A stretch of DNA of 64,000 nt. Source: JAXMAO01 sp046350375. GTDB taxonomy: Bacteria; Planctomycetota; Phycisphaerae; UBA1845; UTPLA1. How positions within the stretch are numbered: the first letter of the stretch is position 1; every line of letters begins with the position of its first letter. Positions 35,969-44,210 of this stretch are shown in pieces. A model generated the notes under the pieces. It did no database searches. It was given only the letters and a program-made list of their open reading frames with translations, and had not been told where the DNA came from. Both the position numbers and the translations under genes were made by a program. The stretch spans positions 458,526 through 522,525 of the forward strand of contig JAXMAO010000002.1 in NCBI GenBank assembly GCA_046350375.1, given 5' to 3'.

Positions 35969-36973
35969 ATGCCCCCCTTTGCCGGCGATGCCATGCAGCT
36001 CATCGGGCTCTATGCCCTGCCGCTCACCGGCTCGACGCTGCTGGCGTACGGGCTCTACCAGGTCGTCAACGATCTGCGCCGCCCGCAGGCCCGCAAGGTC
36101 GAAGAGCGACTGCGCGAGAAGGGCTCGGCCGCCCTGGCGGCCCACAACGAGAAGTCCGCCCACGACTCCATCATGCGCCAGCAGCGGCTCGCCGAGTCGT
36201 CGCTCGCCTTCCTGCTTCAGAAGGTCAAGTTCATGCCGCGCCTGCAGCGCGCCCTCGAGCAGGCCGACCTGCCGTGGGTGGCGCCGACGCTCTGCATCAA
36301 CCTGGTGGGCGCGGCCGCGGCGGCCTACCTGGCGCTGCACTTCCTCGGCTACGGACTGGGCGTGCAACTGGTGACGGCGGGCTGCGCCATTCTCTTCCCG
36401 CTGCTGTTCGTGCAGTTCAAGCGCAAGTGGCGCGTCAACAAGTTCGTCCACCAGCTCCCGGACGTGTTCGACCTGATGAGCCAGGCGCTGCGGGCCGGTC
36501 ACTCGCTGCCCAGCGCCATCCACGTCGTCAGCCAGCAGATGCCCGCGCCGGTCGGCGCCGAGTTCGCCCGCGTCTTTCACGAGCAGAACCTCGGCATCAA
36601 GATCGAAGAGGCGCTGCTCGGCATGGCCAACCGGCTCGACCAGATGGACACGCGCCTGTTCGTCACCGCCGTGCTCATCCAGCGCACCACCGGCGGCGAC
36701 CTGGCCGAGGTGCTCGACAACATCAGCGCCGTCATCCGCGAGCGCATCAAGCTCGCCGGCACGGTCAAGGCGCTGACCGCCGAGGGACGCCTCTCGGGCT
36801 ACGTGCTGTTCGCCTTGCCGTTCGCCGTCTTCGCGCTCGAGCAGGTCATCAACCCCGAGTACGGCCGCGTGCTGCTCGACGAGCAGATCGGCAATTACCT
36901 GCTGATCGGCGCCGGCGTGGCGCAGATCCTCGGCCTGCTGATGATCAAGAAGATCGTCAACGTAAAGGTGTAG
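35969..36973 (+). CDS. tadB: Tad inner-membrane platform protein TadB
   Basis: 334 residues. Four membrane helices flank a T2SSF domain: VHQLPDVFDLMSQALRAGHSLPSAI, MANRLDQMDTRLFVTAVLIQRTTGGDLAEVL and ISAVIRERIKL, with the conserved Thr-Gly-Gly. Together with TadC it makes the platform on which the TadA motor works. AAGGAG lies upstream of ATG 35969; an internal ATG at 35993 is less likely. The tadC gene follows after 19 bases. Confidence 0.93.
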   Translation: MPPFAGDAMQLIGLYALPLTGSTLLAYGLYQVVNDLRRPQARKVEERLREKGSAALAAHNEKSAHDSIMRQQRLAESSLAFLLQKVKFMPRLQRALEQADLPWVAPTLCINLVGAAAAAYLALHFLGYGLGVQLVTAGCAILFPLLFVQFKRKWRVNKFVHQLPDVFDLMSQALRAGHSLPSAIHVVSQQMPAPVGAEFARVFHEQNLGIKIEEALLGMANRLDQMDTRLFVTAVLIQRTTGGDLAEVLDNISAVIRERIKLAGTVKALTAEGRLSGYVLFALPFAVFALEQVINPEYGRVLLDEQIGNYLLIGAGVAQILGLLMIKKIVNVKV

Positions 36974-36992
36974 GTCCGCGAAAGAGGCGCTT

Positions 36993-37940
36993 ATGCAACT
37001 GATCGGCCTGATCCTGATGGGCGTGTTCGCGGCCGGAATGGTCGTCTACTCGCTGATGCCGTCGCGCGGCGAGAAGGAGTCGGCCGTCGAGCGGCGCGTC
37101 GCCGGCGTCGCGAAGGAGAAAGACCCCGCCAGCATCCGCACCCGCGCGAAAGAGGCGGCACTGTCCGCCGTCCTCGAGCGCGCCGCGCCGCTGCTGTCGC
37201 GTCCGGTCATGCCCAAATCCGACGCCGAGCAGCACAACCTGCGCGCCAAGCTCACCAACGCCGGCTTCCGCCGCGAGTCGGCCCCGCTCATCTTCCTGGC
37301 CGCCAAGATGGTCCTGGCGATCATCGCCGGCGCCGTCACGCTTTCGATCGAGGCGTCGATCGGCGATCCGCTGGTGCACATGCTCGGGCGCGCGGCCTTT
37401 GCGGCCGGCCTGGGGTTCATGCTGCCGAACCTGTGGCTGTGGTGGACGATCCGCAAGCGCTCCGACGCCATTCGCCGCGGGCTGCCCGATTCGCTCGACC
37501 TGATGGTGGTCTCGGTCGAGGCCGGCCTGGGGCTCGACGCGGCGCTGCAGCGCGTCGGCGACGAGATGCGCCACGTCTATTCGCAGTTGTCCGATGAGTT
37601 CCAGATCGCCACGGTCGAAACGCAGATGGGCGTGCCGCGCGCCGAGGCGCTCACGCGCATGGCCGAGCGCACCGCCGTGCAGGAGATGAAGGCGCTGGTC
37701 GCCGTTGTGGGCCAGGCCGAGCGGCTGGGCACGTCGGTCTCCAAGGCGCTGCGCAACCAGGCCGACTCGCTGCGCACCAAGCGCCGCCAGAAGGCCGAGG
37801 AGCGCGCCCAGAAGACCGCGGTCAAGCTCATGCTGCCGCTGATTCTGTTTATCTTTCCGGCGATTCTGATCGTGCTGGGCGGACCGGCGGGCATCAAGCT
37901 CGCCCAGACCATGTCGAACGGCGGACAGCTCAATCCCTGA
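36993..37940 (+). CDS. tadC: Tad inner-membrane platform protein TadC
   Basis: 315 residues. A membrane helix at the N-terminus and three further helices bracket the T2SSF core: GLPDSLDLMVVSVEAGLGLDAAL, ALTRMAERTAVQEMKALVAVVGQAERLGTSV and LRTKRRQKAEERAQKTAVKLM with a final hydrophobic IFPAILIVLGGP. This is the second platform protein paired with TadB. It is the last gene of the locus and its end overlaps the convergent J-domain gene by 11 bases. Confidence 0.93.
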   Translation: MQLIGLILMGVFAAGMVVYSLMPSRGEKESAVERRVAGVAKEKDPASIRTRAKEAALSAVLERAAPLLSRPVMPKSDAEQHNLRAKLTNAGFRRESAPLIFLAAKMVLAIIAGAVTLSIEASIGDPLVHMLGRAAFAAGLGFMLPNLWLWWTIRKRSDAIRRGLPDSLDLMVVSVEAGLGLDAALQRVGDEMRHVYSQLSDEFQIATVETQMGVPRAEALTRMAERTAVQEMKALVAVVGQAERLGTSVSKALRNQADSLRTKRRQKAEERAQKTAVKLMLPLILFIFPAILIVLGGPAGIKLAQTMSNGGQLNP

Positions 37941-38520
37941 TTCGCCGCCGCGACCGCCGCGCGGGGGCCACCTCGATCACGTCGGCCTTGGCGACGAAAT
38001 AGCCCAGCACCCCCAGCGACGCCACCATGCACCCCGCCGCGGCCCAGCCCTCCGCGTAATGCCCGCTGCCGGCAAATCGCACCATCAGCAGCACGCTCAA
38101 CGCCTGCAGCGCAATCACCGAGAAGCAGCGCATCGTGGTGTAAATCGGCGCCGGCAGCAGCCGCCGACGGGCCGACAGCAGGCACTCGGCGCAGTAGTTG
38201 CGATGGTCCATCCCGCGGAACAGCTGCTCCGGCCGGCCGCAGCGGCAGCAGCAGCCGACCAGCGACTTCACCCGGCCGCGCAGCCGATCGAGCGTGGCGA
38301 TGGTGCGGTAGGCCTCGGTGATGCGCGAGAACTCGCTGCGGGCGGCCGCGTCGTCGCCGGCGATGTCGGGGTGGTGCCGGAAGGCCAGACGCCGATAGGC
38401 CGCCTGCACCTCGCGGTGCGTGGCGGTGTGCGGCAGGCCGAGGATGCCGTAGCACGCCTCGGGCGTGGGAGCTCGACGTTCGCTTCTTTCCACCGGCGGA
38501 CCTTCTGGCGAAAGCGGCAT
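37930..38520 (-). CDS. Membrane J-domain (DnaJ-like) protein with zinc ribbon
   Basis: 196 residues from ATG 38520. The J-domain comes first: ACYGILGLPHTATHREVQAAYRRLAFRHHPDIAG, with the HPD motif that stimulates DnaK, to about residue 85. A Cys cluster (CCCRCGRPEQL, then YCAECLL) that looks like a zinc ribbon follows, then two membrane helices (MRCFSVIALQALSVLLMVRF and CMVASLGVLGYFVAKADV). It probably recruits DnaK to the inner membrane. An alternative start at 38604 adds 28 residues with no family similarity. It overlaps tadC by 11 bases tail to tail. Confidence 0.75.
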   Translation of the reverse strand: MPLSPEGPPVERSERRAPTPEACYGILGLPHTATHREVQAAYRRLAFRHHPDIAGDDAAARSEFSRITEAYRTIATLDRLRGRVKSLVGCCCRCGRPEQLFRGMDHRNYCAECLLSARRRLLPAPIYTTMRCFSVIALQALSVLLMVRFAGSGHYAEGWAAAGCMVASLGVLGYFVAKADVIEVAPARRSRRRIRD

Positions 38521-38608
38521 TCTACCGCGCGGCGCGCGATTTCCCAAGCGGCGCCGCGCCGTCCCGGCACGGCTTGTCCGTCGAGCCACTTCGGGGCCGC
38601 TCAAACGA

Positions 38609-39049
38609 TCATGGCGTGTCGTACGTCTTGTGGGCCAGGTGTTGAGGAAGCGGTGTGACGGCCGGCAAAGCGCGGTCGCCGGCCGGCGTCATCAAGGGCT
38701 GCTCTGACTGTACGTAGTGCAGGAAGAAGGCCCAGCGGCCGCGCGCCGCGTCAAGCCGTTCCTCATCGTATGCGACTTGCCAACTGCTGCCGTCGACGCC
38801 GGGGATGGCCTGCGTGACTCGGGACCAATCGACTTTCGTATCGGCGGGGCTTACCTCAATCTCGATCAATCGCAGGCCGTCGAACTGCTCGCGGGTGTGC
38901 TTGCGGGCCCGTTCAAGGTCGCGACCACTGAGACCACTGCCCCACATGAGTTCCATCGCGCTTTCGAACTCTTCGTCGGAGCATTCGACGCGATGAACAC
39001 CGATCACCCGGATGTCAATGGCAGTGTGAATCCCGCAGCTCCCGAGCAT
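38609..39049 (-). CDS. Hypothetical protein
   Basis: 146 residues from ATG 39049 (GTG 39088 is possible). Coding character is supported by balanced amino-acid use. Segments such as IDIRVIGVHRVECSDEEFESAMELMWG, LERARKHTREQFDGLRLIEIEV and WAFFLHYVQSEQPLM suggest a compact alpha/beta cytoplasmic protein. I recognise no motif or family. The gene lies between the J-domain gene on the same strand and the tRNA pair. Confidence 0.5.
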   Translation of the reverse strand: MLGSCGIHTAIDIRVIGVHRVECSDEEFESAMELMWGSGLSGRDLERARKHTREQFDGLRLIEIEVSPADTKVDWSRVTQAIPGVDGSSWQVAYDEERLDAARGRWAFFLHYVQSEQPLMTPAGDRALPAVTPLPQHLAHKTYDTP

Positions 39050-39201
39050 GTTGACCGGTCCGGCCCGCAGCTGGGCGCGGCCTGTCACGCCGCCATTGTA
39101 CCCATCCAGCGCGACGAGTCGCCGCCCGGGCGCAGCTCGGCCGGTCGTGCGGAACGCAATACCCGGCCCGCGCGCACGCAACCCGGCGAACCAGGCGGAC
39201 G

Positions 39202-39230
39202 TTTCCTTAGGCGTATGGCCTCGCTATACT
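39202..39230 (+). promoter_or_regulatory. Possible promoter of the tRNA-Phe/tRNA-Thr pair
   Basis: A good -10 box TATACT (39225-39230) lies 44 bases before tRNA-Phe. The -35 position at 17 bases (TTTCCT, 39202-39207) is poor. Confidence 0.4.
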
Positions 39231-39274
39231 GCCCCGCCTGTCGACGTCGAGGACTGCCAGTCCGCGTCGTATCC

Positions 39275-39347
<73 letters not shown>

Positions 39348-39362
39348 GTTTCACGTCCCCAG

Positions 39363-39435
39363 GCCACCGTAGCTCAGTTGGTAGAGCAGCGGTTTTGTAA
39401 ACCGCAGGTCATCGGTTCGAGTCCGATCGGTGGCT
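39363..39435 (+). tRNA. tRNA-Thr (TGT anticodon)
   Basis: Acceptor GCCACCG pairs with CGGTGGC, discriminator T. The anticodon stem GCGGT/ACCGC holds the loop TTTGTAA with TGT at 39396-39398, and the T-arm is ATCGGTTCGAGTCCGAT. No CCA is encoded. Probably co-transcribed with tRNA-Phe. Confidence 0.95.
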
Positions 39436-39530
39436 GTCGCGCCGGGGCGCGCGGCTGCTCGGTGTCATGTCGCTCTGGAAGCGCCCGCCACGCCGCCAAT
39501 CAACCGTTCCCGCCTGTGCGGGTGTTGTGA

Positions 39531-41270
39531 CTACGGACAGGCCGGCGCGCCACTCAGCAGCCGCGCCACGAAGAGTTGCAGGTCGATGCTCGTCAGCGGC
39601 GGGCCGCTCACGTCCATGTCGGCGCAGCGATCGAACGGCCCGAGATAGGCCGTCACGAACAGCTCGACGTCGTCCCCGTTCACACGCGCGTCGCCCGTCA
39701 GGTCGCCGGCACAGGTCGGACACTCGCACTCGTCCGGGATCAGGTTGCTGTTGGCATCGAGGCTGACGGGGGGTCCGCCGCCGGGCGACGAGACCAGGTC
39801 ACACGCGTCGGGCCGGTGGTTGCCGTTGCAGTCGGGCGCGACGCCGAACGGCGGGACGGCGCAGGCGTCGGGCAGTCCGTCGCCGTTGCAGTCGCCTTGC
39901 GCGGCGATCTCGCAGTTGTCCGGCACGCCGTTGGCGTCACAGTCGTTGTTCAGCAACTGGCAGGAATCGGGCACGCCATTCGAGTCGCAGTCGGGCGCGC
40001 CGGCCAGAATCTCGTCGGCGTCCGGCGTGCCGTCGGCGTCGCAGTCGGCCGGCGCGGGCGCCCACACGGCGCCAAACGCGCTCGGGCTGCCGATGCCGGG
40101 GCGGAACAGGCCGATCCGCGCGTGCGTCTGCACCGGCGCCGCGGCGCAGTCGAACCGGAAGGTGTCGGCGGTGCTCCAGCGCAGCGCGTCGGCGTTCGGG
40201 TCGCTGGCGTAGTCCGCGGTGCTCCAGGTGATCCAGTGCGCGGCCGACACCGCCCCCCATGGCGTGGACGAGTAGGGCTCGCCCGAGTGATAGGCCACGC
40301 CATGAAACGCCACGTTCGTCGGCGCGGCCCCGGTCGGAATCGGCACCTCGAACACGCCGGCCGCGCGATGCGAATTCAGATTCTCAATAGCATATTCATA
40401 GTGCCAGGTTCCGCCGCCCAGGTCGGTCGCCTTGCTCGCCAGCCAGAAGCGCCCGTCGCCGGGCGTGTCGACCGCGACCAGCAGCACGTCCGGATCGGGC
40501 ATGTTCAGCCCCAGCCCGTGGTCCTTCCAGGCATGCAGCGCACAGTCGCCGACCACCGTCGGCCCGGCGTGCTGAAAGCGCAGCAGGTCGCCGGGCTGCT
40601 GCTCGATCACCAGTTCGGGCCGATACGAGGCGTTGTTCAGCCCGTTGCCGGCGGCCGCATCGGCTGGGTGGATGTAGTGACCTTCGATCACGTAGAGCGC
40701 CCCGGGGTTCAGCGCCGGGCGCAGGTCGTTCTCGTCGAGCTGCACGCGCTTGAAGATCGGGTCGCCGGTCTGTCCCCACTGCAGCCCATACGGATAGGGG
40801 AACTGCCCGGTGGAGGGATTGACCTCGGACCGCGGCCCAAGCCGCATCTGCGAGCCGTTGAGCTGCGCCGAGTAGGTGTCCGAGCAGCCGACGCCCAGGT
40901 GGTCCGAGCCGGCATCATCGCAGGTTCCGCAGATCGTGCCGCCGATCACCAGGAAGCCGTGCTTCGCCCACGACAGGCCGATCTGCTCGAAGCGCCCGTC
41001 GCGGAGGCGGTAGACGTTCTGCGCAATCACCGGGTGCTGGTTCGTTCCCGCGAGCCAGTCGGCCGGCGTGTCGCCGATGTTGCACGAAGTGGTGCCGACG
41101 GCATAGCCGCGCAGCAGGCCGACCGCGCCGAAGTAATTGACGGCCGGCAGGTCGCTGACGATCACGTCCGGACCGGCGGCGCGGGCCGTGCCGGCCAGCG
41201 CTGCGCACGCCGCGCAGATCGTCCCGACGAGCGGTCGCGATGCGCGGATCCGGTGGCGCTGAGTGTCCAT
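39531..41270 (-). CDS. Secreted dockerin-type surface protein, family A member 2
   Basis: 579 residues. The signal peptide ends ARAAGPDVIVSD. The ectodomain is paralogous to the gene at 11206-12612: it shares the opening GPD-I/V-IV, FEQIGLSW, LGVGCSDTYSAQLNGSQ, PRSEVNPSTGQF, GLNNASYRPEL and WHYEYAIENLN. Residues of about 400-500 add five or six calcium-loop repeats (DCDADGTPDADE, DCDSNGVPDSCQ, DCDANGVPDNCE, DCNGDGLPDAC, DCNGNHRPDAC, DANSNLIPDEC). The end is a dockerin-like pair (CAGDLTGDARVNGDDVELFV, MDVSGPPLTSIDLQLFV). Member 1 lacks the repeat stretch. Displayed at the surface by inference; binding partner unknown. Confidence 0.75.
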   Translation of the reverse strand: MDTQRHRIRASRPLVGTICAACAALAGTARAAGPDVIVSDLPAVNYFGAVGLLRGYAVGTTSCNIGDTPADWLAGTNQHPVIAQNVYRLRDGRFEQIGLSWAKHGFLVIGGTICGTCDDAGSDHLGVGCSDTYSAQLNGSQMRLGPRSEVNPSTGQFPYPYGLQWGQTGDPIFKRVQLDENDLRPALNPGALYVIEGHYIHPADAAAGNGLNNASYRPELVIEQQPGDLLRFQHAGPTVVGDCALHAWKDHGLGLNMPDPDVLLVAVDTPGDGRFWLASKATDLGGGTWHYEYAIENLNSHRAAGVFEVPIPTGAAPTNVAFHGVAYHSGEPYSSTPWGAVSAAHWITWSTADYASDPNADALRWSTADTFRFDCAAAPVQTHARIGLFRPGIGSPSAFGAVWAPAPADCDADGTPDADEILAGAPDCDSNGVPDSCQLLNNDCDANGVPDNCEIAAQGDCNGDGLPDACAVPPFGVAPDCNGNHRPDACDLVSSPGGGPPVSLDANSNLIPDECECPTCAGDLTGDARVNGDDVELFVTAYLGPFDRCADMDVSGPPLTSIDLQLFVARLLSGAPACP

Positions 41271-41402
41271 GTCGAACCTGGCGCGTCACGGACGCAGACG
41301 CGATTGACCGACGGTCTCCCCGGATGCAGCCCGGCGCTGCGCCGCCACCCCGTCATTCATGTTATCGACCGGCGGCCGCCCGGGTCAAACTTGATCTGCG
41401 GC

Positions 41403-42560
41403 TCAGGACTTCTGGGACGTGGGCGACTCGGAACTGGGCGCCATGTCCTGCCGGATGCGGTCGATCATCTCGTCGATCATCTGGCCGCGATATTCGCGCA
41501 GGTCGTCGGGCAGCTCCGAATCGCGGATCAGGAACTCGTAGGTGTAGTTGCCGTTCCTTGCGGGCACCAGGATGCGCGCCACGTACGGATCGCCGCGCGA
41601 CCGGGCGGCGCCGCCGCTGCCGACCCCCACCGCGCCCGGCGCCAGCGAGAAATCGACCGCGTCGCGGCGCACGATGTATTTCAGCCCCGTCTCGGCGCAG
41701 ATGAACTCCAGCGCCTCGCGGATCGACGTCTGGTTCAGCATCAGGCTGTAGCTGTTCGCGGCCGTCGCCGGCAGCTTCAGCATCAGTCCCGGCTCAAACG
41801 AAAACGGCACGTCGGCCTTCTGCGACAGGTCGAGCAGAATGTGGGCCAGGTTCATCTGGTTGTAGCGCGCCGTCACGGTCCGCGCCAGGTTGTGGTTGTT
41901 CAGCGCCTCCTGGCTGAGCACCACCACGTGGTCGCCGTCCGGATACCACGTCCACCCCAGCGCGTTGGTCGCCGTGGTCAGCATCTGCGCCAGCGTGCCC
42001 TCGCCGCTGCGCTTGAGCTGGTTCGCCAGCGACTGCGGCGCGTTCACCTTGGTGGTGATCTTGTATTGAATCCGCACCTGCCCGAGGTTCGCCGCACTGT
42101 ACGGCGTCGTCTCCAGCATCGTCAGCAGCCGCAGGTCGTCCCAGGTCGCGCGGCGATTCATCCGATCGAGCGGCGGACTGCTGTCCACCCGGATCGTCCG
42201 CCGCGCGTCATCCTCCAGCCGATAGACCAGCCCCAGCGGCCGCAACACCTCGTCCAGCGTCGCCCGCAGCGTCGCGCCGGCCGACAGCGTCAGCGACGCC
42301 ACGCGCGTCTCGCGACCCCACGGCAGCACCGCGTAGGTGTCCTCATCGACGACGAAGTGCACGCCCGCCTTCTGCGCCAGCGTCTCGAGCACTGCCGGCA
42401 GCGCCTGCGCCTCGAGCTTCAGGCTGCCCACCGGCCGATCGAGCGCCTCGGCGCCCGACACGGCCTCACTCCGCGCCGTCGACGGCGCCTGGAATGCGCC
42501 GGCCAGCGGCGCGGACAGGGTCACCAGCATCGCGGTGAGAAACGCGGCGGTGCGAATCAT
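41403..42560 (-). CDS. Exported protein with two STN-like (secretin/TonB short N-terminal) domains
   Basis: 385 residues. ATG 42560 has GGAGG upstream and a signal peptide (AAFLTAMLVTLSAPLAGA). Residues 42-128 form an STN-like module (LKLEAQALPAVLETLAQKAGVHFVVDE, ASLTLSAGATLRATLDEVL). Residues of about 240-325 repeat it (NQMNLAHILLDLSQKADVPFSFEP, YSLMLNQTSIREALEFICAE). STN modules occur at the N-terminus of secretins and TonB receptors as protein-interaction domains. There is no channel domain here. It lies downstream of the anti-sigma gene on the same strand, and similar trios are typical of planctomycetes. Confidence 0.7.
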   Translation of the reverse strand: MIRTAAFLTAMLVTLSAPLAGAFQAPSTARSEAVSGAEALDRPVGSLKLEAQALPAVLETLAQKAGVHFVVDEDTYAVLPWGRETRVASLTLSAGATLRATLDEVLRPLGLVYRLEDDARRTIRVDSSPPLDRMNRRATWDDLRLLTMLETTPYSAANLGQVRIQYKITTKVNAPQSLANQLKRSGEGTLAQMLTTATNALGWTWYPDGDHVVVLSQEALNNHNLARTVTARYNQMNLAHILLDLSQKADVPFSFEPGLMLKLPATAANSYSLMLNQTSIREALEFICAETGLKYIVRRDAVDFSLAPGAVGVGSGGAARSRGDPYVARILVPARNGNYTYEFLIRDSELPDDLREYRGQMIDEMIDRIRQDMAPSSESPTSQKS

Positions 42561-42622
42561 GCGGAACCTCCGTCGCAGCCGGGACGCCGCCCGCGCCGGA
42601 CGGCGCGCCATGATAGCCCGCG

Positions 42623-43369
42623 CTACGGAAGGGCGGAAACGTCGTCCGTCGTCGGCGTGATCGCCGCCGAGCGGCCGCTTTCGGTCGGGGGGTGCAAAGC
42701 CTGGACATCGGCCGGCGGCTTGCCCATGTCGTAGTGAACGGCCACCTGCCCGTCGGACCGGGGAGATTCAATCTTGACCACGACGTCGGGCGCAACGGCC
42801 GGAGTCACCGGCGGCGTCACCCGCCGCGGCCGCAGCGCCACCAGCGCCGTCAGCGCGATCACCGCCGCCAGCCCGGCGACGCCCAGCCAGCGACCCCAGG
42901 CAAACCGCCTTCGCCGCTCGGCCGCCGCGCCGCGCACCGCCGCGCTGATCCGCTCGTGCAGGGCGTTCCAGTCCACGTCGGGCAGCGTCCGCCAGCCGGC
43001 AAGGGCATCGTCGGTGTTGCGGAAGCCGGCCTCGATCTTCTGCGCGGCGCCGTCGGACGCGTAGCGTAGCGCCACCTGCCGCGCGGCCGATTCGTCGATC
43101 GAGGCGTCGGCCAGCCCGGCCAGCGCCGCGGCGCGATCATCGGCGATCCGCGCCCGCAGCTCCGTCGCCCAGCCGGCGCCAAGTTGTGTTTCGGGGAAAG
43201 GGCGCCAGACCCGCAGAAGCCGGTCGAGCCGGGCGTATTGCGCGACCAGTCGCGCCGCCCGCGGATCGGCGGCGGCGGCGGCGGCGACGCGGGCCCGCGC
43301 GGCGTCGTCCAGTCCGCCGTCGGCCAGCTCGCTGATGAGCCGCTCGAGTTGTGCGCCGCGCTCGCTCAT
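42623..43369 (-). CDS. Membrane-bound anti-sigma factor (putative)
   Basis: 248 residues. A cytoplasmic N-terminal half (ERLISELADGGLDDAARARVAAAA, DPRAARLVAQYARLDRLLR) is followed by one membrane helix (GRWLGVAGLAAVIALTALVAL, about 165-185) and an exported Pro-rich tail. The start overlaps the stop of the ECF sigma gene by four bases, the standard sigma/anti-sigma coupling. The zinc-binding HxxxCxxC of classical ZAS domains is absent, so identification rests on context and topology. Confidence 0.65.
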   Translation of the reverse strand: MSERGAQLERLISELADGGLDDAARARVAAAAAADPRAARLVAQYARLDRLLRVWRPFPETQLGAGWATELRARIADDRAAALAGLADASIDESAARQVALRYASDGAAQKIEAGFRNTDDALAGWRTLPDVDWNALHERISAAVRGAAAERRRRFAWGRWLGVAGLAAVIALTALVALRPRRVTPPVTPAVAPDVVVKIESPRSDGQVAVHYDMGKPPADVQALHPPTESGRSAAITPTTDDVSALP

Positions 43370-44001
43370 TCTTCCAGATACTCCGCCAGCGTCTCCCGCA
43401 ACGTCTTTCGGGCCTGGAAGACGTTCCACTTGACGGCTTCCACGCTCATTTCCAGCGCCTCGGCCACGTCCTTCTGCGGCAGACCCTCGATCGCGAACAG
43501 GACCAGCGCCAGCCGCTGTTTTTCGGGCAGCGCCTCGAGGGCGCGGCCGATGGCGCCGTCCATCTCGCCCGACACGGCCTCGCGATCCGGCGTGGGCGTC
43601 CGCGTCGCCGCGGGCTGATGCATCACGCCGTCGGTCGGCTCGCCGTCGCCGCCATCGTCGGTCGACAGTGCCAGGTGCTTCTTGCGCCCGCGCCGATAGT
43701 TCAGCGACAGGTTGCAGACGATTCGCATCAGCCAGGCGGCGAATCGTCCCGGCACGTCGAGCGTGTCCAGCGAACGAAACGCCCGCAGAAACGCCTCCTG
43801 GCAGACGTCCGACGCGTCGTCCACGCTGCCCAGCAGCCGATAGGCCACCGACAGCGCCCGCCGCTGATAGCGGCCGATCAGGCGATCGAATGCCGTCAGG
43901 TCGCCCGCCAGCGTGGCCGCGACCCAGCGCGCGTCTTCGGTCTCTTCGAGCGAGACGACGGTCGAATTGTCGCGCGGGCCATCTCGCACGGGTTTAGACA
44001 C
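43366..44001 (-). CDS. ECF-family RNA polymerase sigma factor
   Basis: 211 residues from GTG 44001. Region 2 reads FDRLIGRYQRRALSVAYRLLGSVDDASDVCQEAFLRAF and AWLMRIVCNLSLNYRRGRKK. A linker of about 35 residues leads to region 4: ALEALPEKQRLALVLFAIEGLPQKDVAEALEMSVEAVKWNVFQARKTL. This is a typical group 4 sigma factor of the RpoE type. It is first in a three-gene unit with the anti-sigma and the STN protein. Targets cannot be read from this window. Confidence 0.92.
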   Translation of the reverse strand: MSKPVRDGPRDNSTVVSLEETEDARWVAATLAGDLTAFDRLIGRYQRRALSVAYRLLGSVDDASDVCQEAFLRAFRSLDTLDVPGRFAAWLMRIVCNLSLNYRRGRKKHLALSTDDGGDGEPTDGVMHQPAATRTPTPDREAVSGEMDGAIGRALEALPEKQRLALVLFAIEGLPQKDVAEALEMSVEAVKWNVFQARKTLRETLAEYLEE

Positions 44002-44210
44002 CCCGCTGAATCGGGCGGTTAGTAGAAAATGGGGCCAACCGCCGGTCGTTCGGCCGGAACCACGGCCCGCCCGAACTCCCTGCCTTCCAATAGCCTAGAC
44101 CCGCCCGCGTGGCTGTGCCAGAAAAATGCCCGCAGCCAGTGTCTGGCAGGCAAATATCGGTCCACGCGCGGCGGGTTGCCAAGTGCGGATCGGGGGGTGA
44201 GACTCAGGGC

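Noticed and set aside
39576..42734. Open frame of over 1000 codons on the plus strand opposite the dockerin and STN genes
   Set aside because: It spans two well-supported genes and the gap between them, has no domain and shows shadow composition.
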